A stretch of 64,000 nt of DNA from JAISGQ01 sp045536305. GTDB lineage: Bacteria; Bacillota; Clostridia; Oscillospirales; Acutalibacteraceae. Shown here one piece after another: positions 1 to 8,167 of this stretch. How positions within the stretch are numbered: the stretch's first letter is position 1; each line of letters opens with the position of its first letter. The notes under the pieces are model-generated. The model searched no databases and was not told where the DNA came from. It saw only the letters and a program-made list of their open reading frames with translations. The position numbers and the translations under genes were made by a program. The stretch lies in NCBI GenBank assembly GCA_045536305.1, contig JAZSNH010000029.1, positions 57,991 through 121,990 of the forward strand, in the 5' to 3' direction.

Positions 1-27
1 AGGCGTTAGGGAGGTTATCCGAAGTTC

Positions 28-66
28 TAAAAAAACAGACTCCTTTATCGGGAGTCTGTTTTTTTC
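28..66. terminator. Bidirectional intrinsic terminator at the 3' end of dusB
   Basis: A 9-bp inverted repeat (ACAGACTCC at 35-43, GGAGTCTGT at 51-59) is flanked by an A run on the left and a T run on the right, so it can end transcription from either side. The dusB stop codon (45-47, minus strand) lies in the loop, so the last dusB codons are part of the hairpin. Confidence 0.8.
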
Positions 67-1037
67 TTTTCTGCGTCCTTGATAAGCACCGCTTCTGTCA
101 GCGCCGCCATATCGGAGAGCTTTTCAAGAGTTCCGCACATTCTGCGAAGAGAAGCGGCACCTGCAAGACCTGTCATATACCATGCGGTGTGCTTTCGTGC
201 TTCTCTCATGCCTACCCTCTCGCCCTTGTACTCGCAGAGCTTGATGATGTGATTGTTCATCACCCTCAGCCGTTCCATAAGGGGCGGAGTATCGACAACA
301 CGGCAGTCATTAAGCCATGCGTTTATCTGCATAAATATCCACGGATTTCCCAATGCGCCTCTGCCCACCATGACCGCATCACAGCCTGTTTCCTCCAGCA
401 TGTGAACCGCATCCATGGCTCCGTTTATGTCTCCGTTGCCGATAACGGGAATACTGACTGTATTTTTTACTTCCTTTATTACATTAAGATCTACGGGAGG
501 AGCGTACATCTGCGCTCTTGTTCTGCCGTGAACGGTTATGGCGGCGGCACCTGCGGCCTCTGCCCTCTTTGCAACCTCAACAGCGGTAAGGCAGTTTTCG
601 TCCCAACCTTTGCGGATTTTGACTGTTACCGGTACATTGCCTGCGGCTCTGACCACCTCTGCGACCATTCTGCCGCACAGCTCGGGGTTTTTCATCAGCG
701 CACTGCCGCCGCCGTTGCCGCTTATCTTCGGCGCAGGACAGCCCATATTTATATCTATCGCCTCGGGATTGCTTTCAAGCGCCTTTTCAACCGATGCAGC
801 GACGATAAGCGGGTCATCGCCGAAAAGCTGTATCGCCATGGGGCGCTCCTTTTCAGATATCTGCATAAGTGCGGCGGATTTTCTGTCGTGCATGGTTATT
901 CCCTTGCCCGATACCATTTCGCTGACGCACCACGCCGCACCGTAGCCGACGCACAGCTCTCTGAAGGCGCGGTCGGCAACCCCTGCCATGGGAGCCAGTA
1001 TAACCTTGCCCGAAAGCTCGGTATTTCCAATCTTCAT
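45..1037 (-). CDS. dusB: tRNA-dihydrouridine synthase
   Basis: A 330-residue flavoenzyme that would reduce uridine to dihydrouridine in the tRNA D-loop. The family signature is clear: APMAGVADRAFR at the N-terminus, QLFGDDP, the catalytic NMGCP cysteine segment near residue 97, TVKIRKGWD, the TVHGRTR segment and the FMN-phosphate loop VIGNGD followed by VMVGRGALGNPW. Length and domain order (TIM barrel, then C-terminal helices) are normal for DusB/Nifr3. The start has a GGAGAG ribosome site and a good sigma-A promoter upstream. The coding end overlaps the terminator hairpin, which makes the last residues (KKKTDSR) hairpin-encoded. It is transcribed alone. Confidence 0.95.
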   Translation of the reverse strand: MKIGNTELSGKVILAPMAGVADRAFRELCVGYGAAWCVSEMVSGKGITMHDRKSAALMQISEKERPMAIQLFGDDPLIVAASVEKALESNPEAIDINMGCPAPKISGNGGGSALMKNPELCGRMVAEVVRAAGNVPVTVKIRKGWDENCLTAVEVAKRAEAAGAAAITVHGRTRAQMYAPPVDLNVIKEVKNTVSIPVIGNGDINGAMDAVHMLEETGCDAVMVGRGALGNPWIFMQINAWLNDCRVVDTPPLMERLRVMNNHIIKLCEYKGERVGMREARKHTAWYMTGLAGAASLRRMCGTLEKLSDMAALTEAVLIKDAEKKKTDSR

Positions 1038-1067
1038 AGTATATCTCTCCGTTTCGAAGCTTTTGAT

Positions 1068-1096
1068 ATTTTAGCATAAAGTGACCGATGTATCAA
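1068..1096 (-). promoter_or_regulatory. dusB promoter
   Basis: On the minus strand, -35 TTGATA (1091-1096), a 17-bp spacer and -10 TAAAAT (1068-1073) preceded by an extended TGC. Confidence 0.7.
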
Positions 1097-1110
1097 GCGT
1101 CAAAAGTCAA

Positions 1111-1145
1111 GTGCCGCCGCAGCGGAGATTCCGTCACGGCGGCAC
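1111..1145 (-). terminator. Hairpin after the lipoprotein gene
   Basis: GTGCCGCCG (1111-1119) pairs with CGGCGGCAC (1137-1145). It follows the lipoprotein stop codon on the minus strand. The T run after it is poor, so termination is inferred. Confidence 0.5.
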
Positions 1146-1159
1146 ATATCATCAAAATT

Positions 1160-1804
1160 TCAAGGATTCTTTTTAAGCACAAGCTCTGCCCTGTCGCCTG
1201 TCAGCTCGTCGGTGTAATAAATCGTCAGCGTATCGCCCGAAAGACTGCACTTTGCGGCCTCGTCGGAGGATGCGCCCTCTGCGAAAAGTACAAGCTCTTC
1301 GCCTGTAAATGAAAAGCTGTCAAGGTCGCGGTAATCGGAGAGCGAGCAGTCACTGTTCAGAGTAAAGAACAGGGTGTCGCCATCGTACCATGAGCCGAAG
1401 ATACCTTCATCTGACGTGCCCTTTTCGGGAAGTCCCGTACCGCCTGCAATGCCTTCGGCAGAACGGCAGTAATATTTTCTCGAGGTAAAATATCCGCCGA
1501 TATCGGAGGATAGCCTGAGGATGTTGCCGTCTGTGTAAAATTCGAGCGAGGCGGTGCTGCCGGGGAGCATAGTATCCCATGTGATGGTGCTGCCCTCTAT
1601 CTTGTAGAGGGAGCTGTAATTATTTGTGCCTGTGACGGTGCCGTCTGAGTGAATGCTTCTGTATGGAGCGCCGCTGTAGGTGTACCAGTCGCCGAGAATA
1701 AGCTCGGTGACTGTTTTTTCGGAAACAGCTTTACCGCACCCGATAAAGGTGAGCAGGCAGACAATTGTCAGAACAGCAAGAAAAACAGATAGCAGTTTTT
1801 TCAT
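1160..1804 (-). CDS. Putative lipoprotein of unknown function
   Basis: About 214 residues. The protein opens with MKKLLSVFLAVLTIV followed by a lipobox (FIGC), so it is predicted to be exported and lipid-anchored at Cys. I chose ATG 1804, since the further upstream ATGs add a non-signal segment that overlaps the queT end. The body appears to hold two related beta-rich halves, each opening with a W-Y motif (LGDWYTY and FGSWYDGD), reminiscent of lipocalin-like or DUF-type small lipoproteins. It lies 52 bp downstream of queT on the same strand, so the two may be cotranscribed. No specific function can be assigned. Confidence 0.75.
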   Translation of the reverse strand: MKKLLSVFLAVLTIVCLLTFIGCGKAVSEKTVTELILGDWYTYSGAPYRSIHSDGTVTGTNNYSSLYKIEGSTITWDTMLPGSTASLEFYTDGNILRLSSDIGGYFTSRKYYCRSAEGIAGGTGLPEKGTSDEGIFGSWYDGDTLFFTLNSDCSLSDYRDLDSFSFTGEELVLFAEGASSDEAAKCSLSGDTLTIYYTDELTGDRAELVLKKNP

Positions 1805-1856
1805 TTTTGTATTCTCCGAATCGTAGAATAAAATAGAGTTATCAAAAAACATAAAT

Positions 1857-2366
1857 CTATGATTCAAATAACCGGACCTTCCTGAGTGAGAGGAACAGAA
1901 GAGTTCCGAGAACAGACACTGTGATAAGCTCGCCCAGCCCTACTGCCGCAGCACAGTAAAGAAAAGTACCTGCACCAAAGAACAGTGTCAGCTCACCGCC
2001 GACGATAAGAGCATTGAAAATAACGGGAGACAGCAGGGACAGCACGGGAACAGAGCCAATTACAGCCGTATTTCTCAGAAGCCTTGTGCATAAAGCGGCA
2101 AGCAGGGTCGCAAGGGTTCCGAAAAGGATGTCCACAGGAAGGGTGACTCCCATGCTCATGCCGATTACATTCGAAATAAGACAGCCCAACGCAAGTCCGG
2201 GCACTGCCGCAGGAGTGAGTAAAGGCGTAACGGTCAGAGCTTCGGAAACGCGAAGCTGTACGGGACCGAAGGAAAGGGGCGCAAAGCACAGCGTCAGGAT
2301 CGCATAAAGCGCGGCTATTATCGCGCCCTCTGCCATCGAGCGGACGGTAGTGGTTGTTTTTTTCAT
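1857..2366 (-). CDS. queT: QueT-family queuosine-precursor transporter (ECF S component)
   Basis: A 169-residue, very hydrophobic protein with about five or six membrane helices. The N-terminal MAEGAIIAALYAILTLCFAP, the FGPVQLRVSEALTVTPLLTP segment and the C-terminal GELTLFFGAG are typical of the QueT family, which binds and imports preQ1/preQ0-type precursors of queuosine through an ECF energy-coupling module. Those ATPase and T components are not in this window and are usually shared in trans. A preQ1-riboswitch-like element sits directly upstream and supports the assignment. Start ATG 2366. Confidence 0.85.
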   Translation of the reverse strand: MKKTTTTVRSMAEGAIIAALYAILTLCFAPLSFGPVQLRVSEALTVTPLLTPAAVPGLALGCLISNVIGMSMGVTLPVDILFGTLATLLAALCTRLLRNTAVIGSVPVLSLLSPVIFNALIVGGELTLFFGAGTFLYCAAAVGLGELITVSVLGTLLFLSLRKVRLFES

Positions 2367-2377
2367 TTTTAATTCTT

Positions 2378-2428
2378 CTTTCGTAGTTTTATTTATTTAT
2401 ACAGTCAGGATTTTGCGAACTGGCTGTT
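2378..2428 (-). promoter_or_regulatory. Candidate preQ1-I riboswitch before queT
   Basis: On the minus strand, an 8-bp stem (2420-2427 with 2401-2408, one internal mismatch) closes the loop UUCGCAAAAUC. It is followed by an A/U-rich tail ending in ACUACGAAAG. The loop UUCG is complementary to CGAA in the tail, which would form the H-type pseudoknot of preQ1-I aptamers, and the tail merges with the weak ribosome site of queT. Stem, loop motif, A-rich tail and downstream gene all match the class. The fold was drawn by eye. Confidence 0.65.
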
Positions 2429-2437
2429 TTTATATAA

Positions 2438-4564
2438 TTATTCCTTCATTGCAGCCCTTGCACGGGAGATAAGCTCCTCCTGAGCGTTTACGATGCCGTT
2501 CGGGCGCTCTGAATAGGGAACCTCTTCTTCCAGGCCGAAATCAAAGATCCCATATTCGGAAGGCCTTTTGGGAATATAGTCTGAAAGGGTTTTGTATTTT
2601 CCACCCTCAGCGAGAATGCGTGCTTTTACCGTGTCTGTCCAGTAAAGCTCCGTTTCTTCTATGACACGATCACGGACTTCTTCGTTGAGCAGGGGGAAAA
2701 GCAGCTCCACACGCTTTGAAAGGTTGCGCGTCATAAGATCGGCACTGCCGAGATAGACCTTTCGCTCTTTTCCAGTGCCGAAAATATAGACCCTTGTATG
2801 CTCAAGATGTCTGCCCACAACGGAACGAACCTCGATATTGCCTGCGGCGTCGCGACTTGTTGGGTCGAGGCTGCATATACCGCGAACCAGCAGGCGGATC
2901 TTGACTCCTGACTGAGCGGCGAGATATAGACGGTCGATCATGTCGGGGTCTGAGAGAGAATTCATTTTGCCGTAAAATTCTCCCTGACCGCCGTTTGCGG
3001 CCTTTTCTGACTCCTTCTCAAGAAGCTCGTAAACGGTGCTTCTCATAGAGTGAGGTGCCATTACAAGGTGCAAAAGCTCAGGCTTGCGGAAGAAGCCCGT
3101 TATGCTGTTGAAAAATGCGGTGGCATCGCTGCCGAGGGTCTCTTCGCAGGTCAGAAGACCGTAGTCGGTATACATTTTCGCTGTGGAATCGTTATAGTTT
3201 CCTGTTCCGAGGTGCAGATACTGGCGCACTCCGTCGTCCTCGCGGCGGACAACAAGGGTTATCTTGCTGTGTGTTTTGAGATCCTCGACGCCGTAGACGA
3301 CATTTACACCCTTTTTCTTCAGCTCTTCGCCGTAGGTGATATTGTTTTCCTCGTCAAAGCGCGCCTTAAGTTCGACAAGAGCCGTTACCTGCTTGCCGTT
3401 TTCTGCGGCGGCCTCGAGAGCCTTTATTATGGGGCTGTTGTTGGAAACTCGGTACAGGGTCTGCTTTATGGCTATTACATTGGGGTCATCGGCAGCCTGA
3501 TTTAAGAATCTGACAACAGGATCGAAGGAGTCAAAGGGATGGTGAAGCAGAATGTCGCCCTTTCTTATTTCTTCGAATATATCTGCCTCGGCGTCTCTGA
3601 GACGAAGCGGCATATTGGGGACATAGCGCTCGTATTTGAGAGCGTCGAAGCCGCCGAGACCGTACAGCTCCTTCATAAGGAAGGTAAGGGAAATAGGTCC
3701 GCAGGATTCGTAGACATCCTTTTTCTCAAGGCCGAATGCCTTTGTAAAGAATTTAATAAGCTTGTTGTCGCAGCCGCGCTCCATTTCAAGACGGATGACT
3801 GCGCCCTTTTTACGTTTTTTAAGGGATTTCTTGATCTCTGCAAGCAGATCCTCCGCCTCTTCCTCGTTTATATCGAGATCACCGTTTCTGGTGATGCGGT
3901 AGGGGGTGCAGGAGATAACACGGAAGCCGCCGAACAGCTTGCCGATATTAAGCTTTATTACATCCTCAACAGGGACATAGGTGTGCTGGCGTATACGGAA
4001 AAGACGGGGGAAATTGGAGGGCACCTGCACGGTGGCAAAGGCTGCTTCTTCCTCGGAATCCTCAACCATTACGGCGAGATTCAGCGCGCGGTTGGCTATA
4101 AAAGGGAAGGGATGACTTTTGTCTATGGCAAGGGGAGTCAGAACAGGATAAAGAGAACTGTCAAAAAAGCCCTCGCAGTATGCCTTCTGCTCGTCCGAGA
4201 GCTGATGGGCACGAAGTATCCTTATATCGTGCGTCTCAAGCTCGGGAAGGATATCCTCGACATAGGTGTCGTAAAGATCCACGGTCATTTTCTTTACGCG
4301 CTTTGCAATAGAGGAAAGCTGCTGCTTTGCCGACATTCCGCCCGGGTCGGTGGAATTGCCCTTGGCGTTCAGCTGGTCTCTGAGAGAAGCCACACGCACC
4401 ATGAAAAATTCATCAAGGTTCGAGCATACTATACTCATAAAGTTCATTCGCTCAAAAAGCGGATTGCCCATATCCCTTGCCTGCATCAGAACTCTCTGGT
4501 TAAATTCAAGCCATGACAGCTCACGATTTATAAAATTGGATTCAGAAAAGACGGTAGTGCCCAT
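2438..4564 (-). CDS. ppk1: Polyphosphate kinase 1
   Basis: A 708-residue enzyme making inorganic polyphosphate from ATP. The order is the N-terminal domain (NRELSWLEFNQRVL), the head domain, and two phospholipase-D-like catalytic domains. Visible motifs are ELKARFDEENNI, THSKITLVVRR and HLGTGNYNDSTAKMYTDYGL, the last holding the phosphohistidine region, then the second-domain RGICSL and HTRVYIFG. Length is normal for Ppk1 (about 690-720). It is monocistronic or runs into the queT riboswitch; I see no terminator between ppk1 and queT. Start ATG 4564 has a CGGAGGG ribosome site. Confidence 0.95.
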   Translation of the reverse strand: MGTTVFSESNFINRELSWLEFNQRVLMQARDMGNPLFERMNFMSIVCSNLDEFFMVRVASLRDQLNAKGNSTDPGGMSAKQQLSSIAKRVKKMTVDLYDTYVEDILPELETHDIRILRAHQLSDEQKAYCEGFFDSSLYPVLTPLAIDKSHPFPFIANRALNLAVMVEDSEEEAAFATVQVPSNFPRLFRIRQHTYVPVEDVIKLNIGKLFGGFRVISCTPYRITRNGDLDINEEEAEDLLAEIKKSLKKRKKGAVIRLEMERGCDNKLIKFFTKAFGLEKKDVYESCGPISLTFLMKELYGLGGFDALKYERYVPNMPLRLRDAEADIFEEIRKGDILLHHPFDSFDPVVRFLNQAADDPNVIAIKQTLYRVSNNSPIIKALEAAAENGKQVTALVELKARFDEENNITYGEELKKKGVNVVYGVEDLKTHSKITLVVRREDDGVRQYLHLGTGNYNDSTAKMYTDYGLLTCEETLGSDATAFFNSITGFFRKPELLHLVMAPHSMRSTVYELLEKESEKAANGGQGEFYGKMNSLSDPDMIDRLYLAAQSGVKIRLLVRGICSLDPTSRDAAGNIEVRSVVGRHLEHTRVYIFGTGKERKVYLGSADLMTRNLSKRVELLFPLLNEEVRDRVIEETELYWTDTVKARILAEGGKYKTLSDYIPKRPSEYGIFDFGLEEEVPYSERPNGIVNAQEELISRARAAMKE

Positions 4565-4665
4565 ACAATTCCCTCCGGAGTGTTTTTGTTAAGTTTGATT
4601 ATACCAAAATATATAAGCTTTGTTAAGGGCTTTTCCGAAATTTTTACGGCAGTTGTGTGACACAT

Positions 4666-4694
4666 TTGACAAAAACGCATATATTTGATATACT
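4666..4694 (+). promoter_or_regulatory. Promoter of the CNNM/CBS gene
   Basis: -35 TTGACA (4666-4671), a 17-bp spacer and -10 TATACT (4689-4694). Transcription would start near 4701 and give a leader of about 135 nt before the transporter gene. Confidence 0.8.
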
Positions 4695-4752
4695 TTGCTC
4701 TACGGTGCATAAAATAAAATTTTCGTGCATTGCTGAAAGGAGAAAATGTAAA

Positions 4753-4845
4753 ATGACCGGTGACGCGGACAGTAGCCGCCTCAATTTCAATGCAGCCGCA
4801 GTGCGTACATTCCAAAGGAAGGAGTGTTCATCGCTGTGGATATAG
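4753..4845 (+). CDS. Possible 30-codon leader ORF
   Basis: ATG 4753 has a GAAAGGAG ribosome site about 10 bases upstream and opens a 30-codon frame ending at TAG 4843-4845. This overlaps the start of the CNNM gene in another frame. A start-stop pair (ATGTAA at 4746-4751) lies between the ribosome site and this ATG. The peptide resembles nothing I know. It could be a translational-coupling leader or chance. Confidence 0.3.
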   Translation: MTGDADSSRLNFNAAAVRTFQRKECSSLWI

Positions 4846-6161
4846 TTCTCAGTATCGGTATTCTTATAATACTTACGCTGATAAATGCGTTTTTTGCCAT
4901 GAGTGAAATAGCGATAATTACGCTTAATGACGCTAAAATGGAAGCCATGGCGGAAAAAAAGCATAAGGGAGCAAGGAGCATTCTGAAGCTGACAAAGGAC
5001 TCAAGCGGATTTCTTGCCACCATTCAGGTCGGCGTGACTCTGGCAGGCTTTTTGTCGTCTGCATCTGCCGCAAACGCATTTACCGCAAGGCTCAGCGGAG
5101 TGCTTGACAATATCGGGTTCATTTCCGAAAGCGTTGCTACCACACTTTCTACAATTATTATAACGGTTATATTGTCGTTTTTCAGCCTTGTTTTCGGCGA
5201 GCTTGTGCCGAAGAAAATAGGTATGGCAAAGGCGGAGGTCATATCCTTCAAGGTTGTAAGTGTACTGCTCTTTTTTAAAGCTGCCGCAAAGCCTTTTGTG
5301 TGGCTGCTTACAAAATCCACAAACGCTGTATCCCGTATGTTCGGCATCGATCCCAATTACGATGAGCGGACCGTTACCGCCGAAGAGATACTTATGATGG
5401 TGGATGTCGGTGGAGAAAAGGGCGTTATAGAGGAAAACGAGCGCGATATGATCGCCAATATTTTTGATTTCGGCGATACTACCGCCAGTGAAGTCATGAC
5501 TCACCGTACCGAAGTGGTGGCTGTTGAAAACACCGCTTCCATAGATGAGCTTGTTTCTCTTACCGTTGAAACGGGTCGTTCGAGAATACCTCTCTTCGAG
5601 GAAGATATTGACACTATCCTTGGTATTATTTACGTAAAGGATCTGCTTCAGTACGTGGGCAAGGAGGAGGTCGCAGACCTTAAGCTCACAGACTTTATGC
5701 GTGATGCTTACTATATTCCCGAGGGAAAGAATCTGTCAGAGCTCTTTGAGGAAATGACCTCTAAGAAGATACAGATGGCTGTTGTTGTCGATGAATACGG
5801 CGGAACGGCAGGTATCGTCACAATGGAGGATATCCTCGAATCCATCGTCGGCAATATTCAGGACGAGTACGATAACGAGGAGGAGGAATACGCTCAGGTG
5901 GGCGATAATACCTACACCGTTGACGGAACCATGCCCATTGACGAGGTTTCCGACCTTATCGACATCGAGCTGCCCGAGGGCGATTACGATACCCTTGCAG
6001 GCCTGCTTGTCAGCGAGCTTGGATATATCCCAAAGAAGAACGATCACCCGACAATCACGCTCGGCAGAGTCAGCATGACAGTCGAGCAGGTTGAGGAGAG
6101 AAGGATCTCACGTGTGCTTATCGTGATAACTCCCGAGGAGCCTGAGGCGGAGGAAGAATAA
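4836..6161 (+). CDS. CNNM/CorC-HlyC family CBS-domain transporter
   Basis: About 441 residues. An N-terminal DUF21 (CNNM) domain with three or four membrane helices (roughly residues 1-180) is followed by two CBS domains (the first near VMTHRTEVVAV, the second around VVVDEYGGTAGIVTMEDILE) and a C-terminal CorC_HlyC domain (roughly 345-430), ending in an acidic tail. The family exports Mg2+ or Co2+/Na+ and is often mislabelled hemolysin. The start is GTG 4836, placed about 12 bases after GGAAGGAG; an in-frame GTG at 4824 abuts that site and is less likely. A terminator at 6174-6196 closes the unit. Confidence 0.88.
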   Translation: MDIVLSIGILIILTLINAFFAMSEIAIITLNDAKMEAMAEKKHKGARSILKLTKDSSGFLATIQVGVTLAGFLSSASAANAFTARLSGVLDNIGFISESVATTLSTIIITVILSFFSLVFGELVPKKIGMAKAEVISFKVVSVLLFFKAAAKPFVWLLTKSTNAVSRMFGIDPNYDERTVTAEEILMMVDVGGEKGVIEENERDMIANIFDFGDTTASEVMTHRTEVVAVENTASIDELVSLTVETGRSRIPLFEEDIDTILGIIYVKDLLQYVGKEEVADLKLTDFMRDAYYIPEGKNLSELFEEMTSKKIQMAVVVDEYGGTAGIVTMEDILESIVGNIQDEYDNEEEEYAQVGDNTYTVDGTMPIDEVSDLIDIELPEGDYDTLAGLLVSELGYIPKKNDHPTITLGRVSMTVEQVEERRISRVLIVITPEEPEAEEE

Positions 6162-6173
6162 AATATTAAAAAG

Positions 6174-6196
6174 CCGATGCAAAGCATCGGTTTTTT
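6174..6196 (+). terminator. Terminator of the CNNM/CBS gene
   Basis: CCGATGC, AAA loop, GCATCGG, then six T. Confidence 0.9.
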
Positions 6197-6591
6197 CTTA
6201 GCTTGTCAAAGAACCTGAATCCTTGGTCACGCAGTGACTGAGGGAGAGAAACAACATCGGTGATGTAAGCCTTATTGATAACCTGCAACAAAGCAAATAG
6301 CCTTCTTGCAAAAGCTCTCCGTTTTCTGCGCTCTCTACGGTCTCTTCTTATGTCTCTCCCTCTAAGAAAAGGCTTCATCGCAGATGGGAAAAAATCTCTT
6401 TTTATATCTCTCCTTCCGTCTTCGCCTTACGGCAAATCCACCTCCCTCATCAGAGGGAGGCAAGTAAAGACTTCTCGGTAGATGGGAGGAAAATAAAAGA
6501 ACACTCTCCCTCCACTCCCATCGTCAGAGGGAGGCATTAGAGAGATTTTCCGGCAGTCTGAAAGCCCGGGGCACCGCCCCGTGCTTTACTT
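6197..6591. repeat. Gene-free stretch with dispersed-repeat copies
   Basis: No credible gene. The stretch holds pieces of a repeat that recurs at about 13.3, 15.0 and 17.2 kb: a GTGACTGAGGGAGAG arm near 6230-6246, a block at about 6408-6463 (a hairpin around GCCTTACGGC and another around CCCTCATCAGAGGG), and a partial block at about 6505-6538. A GC-rich hairpin (CGGGGCACCGCCCCG, about 6566-6580) follows and may end the acetyltransferase transcript, though a T run is weak. Confidence 0.65.
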
Positions 6592-7092
6592 TTATAGTTT
6601 TATTTCCATTTCAAACGCCTTCCAATTCTCTTTTGCTATCTCTGCTTCATAAGTGCCATTGGGAACAGGAGAAAAGCCTGCTTTTTCGTAGCATCTTATG
6701 GCGGAAGGGTTATTTTCAAAGACCCCGAGAGATATGCGGTTCACCTTCAGATAGTCACGGCAGAAGGAAATGGCAAGCTTTAACATTTCGCCGCCCAGAT
6801 TCTGTCCTCTTCGTGCGGAATCAACAGCGATAAAGCCGAGACGGGCATCGGTCATTTCTTCATCGGTAAAGCGTATGATAAAATGACCTGCCGCACCCTG
6901 CTCATCATACGCTGTAAATGGCATAGCACCACCGTTTTGCTCATCGTCGGAGTAGTAGGCGCAGAGTCTTTCGGCGGTAAGAGGAAAGGCGCCGAATCTG
7001 CCTGCGCTCCACCTATAGAACGATAGACTGTTATCAAACCATAAAACTATTTTCTCTGCGTCGCTTCGTATAAAAGGGCGTAGTCTGAGCAT
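6592..7092 (-). CDS. GNAT-family N-acetyltransferase
   Basis: A 166-residue protein with the GNAT fold. The acetyl-CoA loop is seen as DSARRGQNLGGEML, preceded by the LGFIAV strand and followed by NRISLGVFENNPSAIRCYEKAGF, the canonical motif B. The N-terminus LRLRPFIRSDAEKIVLWF is typical of RimJ/RimL-like members. The acceptor cannot be read from the sequence. It starts 3 bp after the TrkA-type gene, so both are likely cotranscribed from the promoter at 7787-7815. Confidence 0.85.
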   Translation of the reverse strand: MLRLRPFIRSDAEKIVLWFDNSLSFYRWSAGRFGAFPLTAERLCAYYSDDEQNGGAMPFTAYDEQGAAGHFIIRFTDEEMTDARLGFIAVDSARRGQNLGGEMLKLAISFCRDYLKVNRISLGVFENNPSAIRCYEKAGFSPVPNGTYEAEIAKENWKAFEMEIKL

Positions 7093-7095
7093 AGC

Positions 7096-7755
7096 TTAGT
7101 CTCCTTTTATAGCTTTTTTAACCGCCTTGACGGATTCCATGCCTGAAAGCACCACTACCTTGTCCCCTTCGAGTATCTGAGTGCCGCCTCGGGGGATAAT
7201 TGTCTCTCTGCCTCGCACTATTGACACGATAAGAGAGGAACGGGGAAGCTCGACATTGACAATTGCCTTGCCGCAGACGGGAGCGCCGCTGTCTATGACA
7301 TATTCATATATTCCTGCATCGCCGTGGTTGAGGGTCGCAACAAGATATGCACTTGCGGAATCTGCTTCCTGTTCTATAACTCGGGTAATAATTTCGGAGT
7401 CGCAGAGCACGAAATCAACGCCGAGACGCTTGAGCACCTCCACGTTGCCCGGATTGTTCGAGCGTGCAATGGTTTTTGGAACATTGAAGGTTCGCTTTGC
7501 AAACTGACAGGCGATCAAATTGTCTTCATCCCTGCCTGTTACGGCGATAAATACCTGTGCTTCTTCGGTTCTTGCATGTTTTAAGCTTTTTATTTCCGTA
7601 GCGTTGCCGAAAATAACAGGCTCGTCAAGACGGGTGCTGATGTCTGTTGCACGATCCATGGATATTTCGATAAGGCTTACCTCATGACCTCTTGAAAGCA
7701 TGGTTTTTGCAAGATAGTAGCCTAAATCTCCGCCGCCTGCGATTACTATTTTCAT
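7096..7755 (-). CDS. trkA: TrkA/KtrA-type RCK potassium-channel regulatory protein
   Basis: A 219-residue cytosolic protein with an N-terminal Rossmann RCK_N domain (GGGDLGYYLA dinucleotide loop, then the acidic SLIEISMDRA end of beta-2) and a C-terminal RCK_C domain (roughly residues 135-219, ending in DKVVVLSG). Such proteins gate Trk/Ktr K+ transporters in response to NAD(H), ATP or c-di-AMP. No membrane subunit lies beside it. ATG 7755 has a GGAG site; upstream in-frame codons lie at or beyond the promoter and are excluded. Confidence 0.88.
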   Translation of the reverse strand: MKIVIAGGGDLGYYLAKTMLSRGHEVSLIEISMDRATDISTRLDEPVIFGNATEIKSLKHARTEEAQVFIAVTGRDEDNLIACQFAKRTFNVPKTIARSNNPGNVEVLKRLGVDFVLCDSEIITRVIEQEADSASAYLVATLNHGDAGIYEYVIDSGAPVCGKAIVNVELPRSSLIVSIVRGRETIIPRGGTQILEGDKVVVLSGMESVKAVKKAIKGD

Positions 7756-7786
7756 ATCGGACCATCTCCGCTCATTTTTTATATAC

Positions 7787-7815
7787 ATTATATACTGCAA
7801 AGGTAAGATAGTCAA
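7787..7815 (-). promoter_or_regulatory. Promoter of trkA and the acetyltransferase
   Basis: Minus strand: -35 TTGACT (7810-7815), 17-bp spacer, -10 TATAAT (7787-7792). Confidence 0.85.
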
Positions 7816-8030
7816 ATGGGCGAGGCGGCACGCTTTTTAAGAGACAGCCTCTTATAAAGTATAAAATTGCGCTTTTTCTGCGGCGGTGTGTAATTTTTAT
7901 TTAAAATTTCGGAAGAGGACAAGGAACAGAAATAAAAGAAAAAACGCATAAAATCAAGCCTTTTTTCTGTATTGCCCTATGTATATTCAAGTAAAGTTTT
8001 TCAGTTCACGAATTATTTAAACTCAACATA

Positions 8031-8059
8031 TTGACAATAATGTAAAAAGGTGGTAACCT
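8031..8059 (+). promoter_or_regulatory. Promoter of the hrcA-grpE-dnaK-dnaJ operon
   Basis: -35 TTGACA (8031-8036) and, 17 bp on, a weak -10 TAACCT (8054-8059). The CIRCE elements follow immediately, where they would block the start region. The rest of the 7756-8030 gap holds no gene that I can see. Confidence 0.6.
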
Positions 8060-8069
8060 AATATTGAAA

Positions 8070-8096
8070 TTAGCACTCGGATACAGAGAGTGCTAA
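8070..8096 (+). promoter_or_regulatory. CIRCE operator 1 (HrcA binding site)
   Basis: A perfect CIRCE: TTAGCACTC, nine bases, GAGTGCTAA. HrcA binds this inverted repeat to repress heat-shock operons. Confidence 0.97.
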
Positions 8097-8098
8097 TT

Positions 8099-8125
8099 AT
8101 AGCACTCAAAAGAATTGAGTGCTAA
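8099..8125 (+). promoter_or_regulatory. CIRCE operator 2
   Basis: A second CIRCE directly downstream. Its left half ATAGCACTC has one mismatch and its right half GAGTGCTAA is perfect, with a nine-base spacer. Two operators should give tight autoregulation of hrcA. Confidence 0.93.
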
Positions 8126-8167
8126 ACCGATACAGTCAGAATTGCCCGACAAAAGAAGGTGGTATCA

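Noticed and set aside
189..1079. A 296-codon plus-strand frame opposite dusB
   Set aside because: Antisense to an unmistakable dusB; Cys/His-rich translation without any family resemblance.
3539..4516. A 325-codon plus-strand frame opposite ppk1
   Set aside because: Antisense shadow of a conserved gene, no ribosome site.
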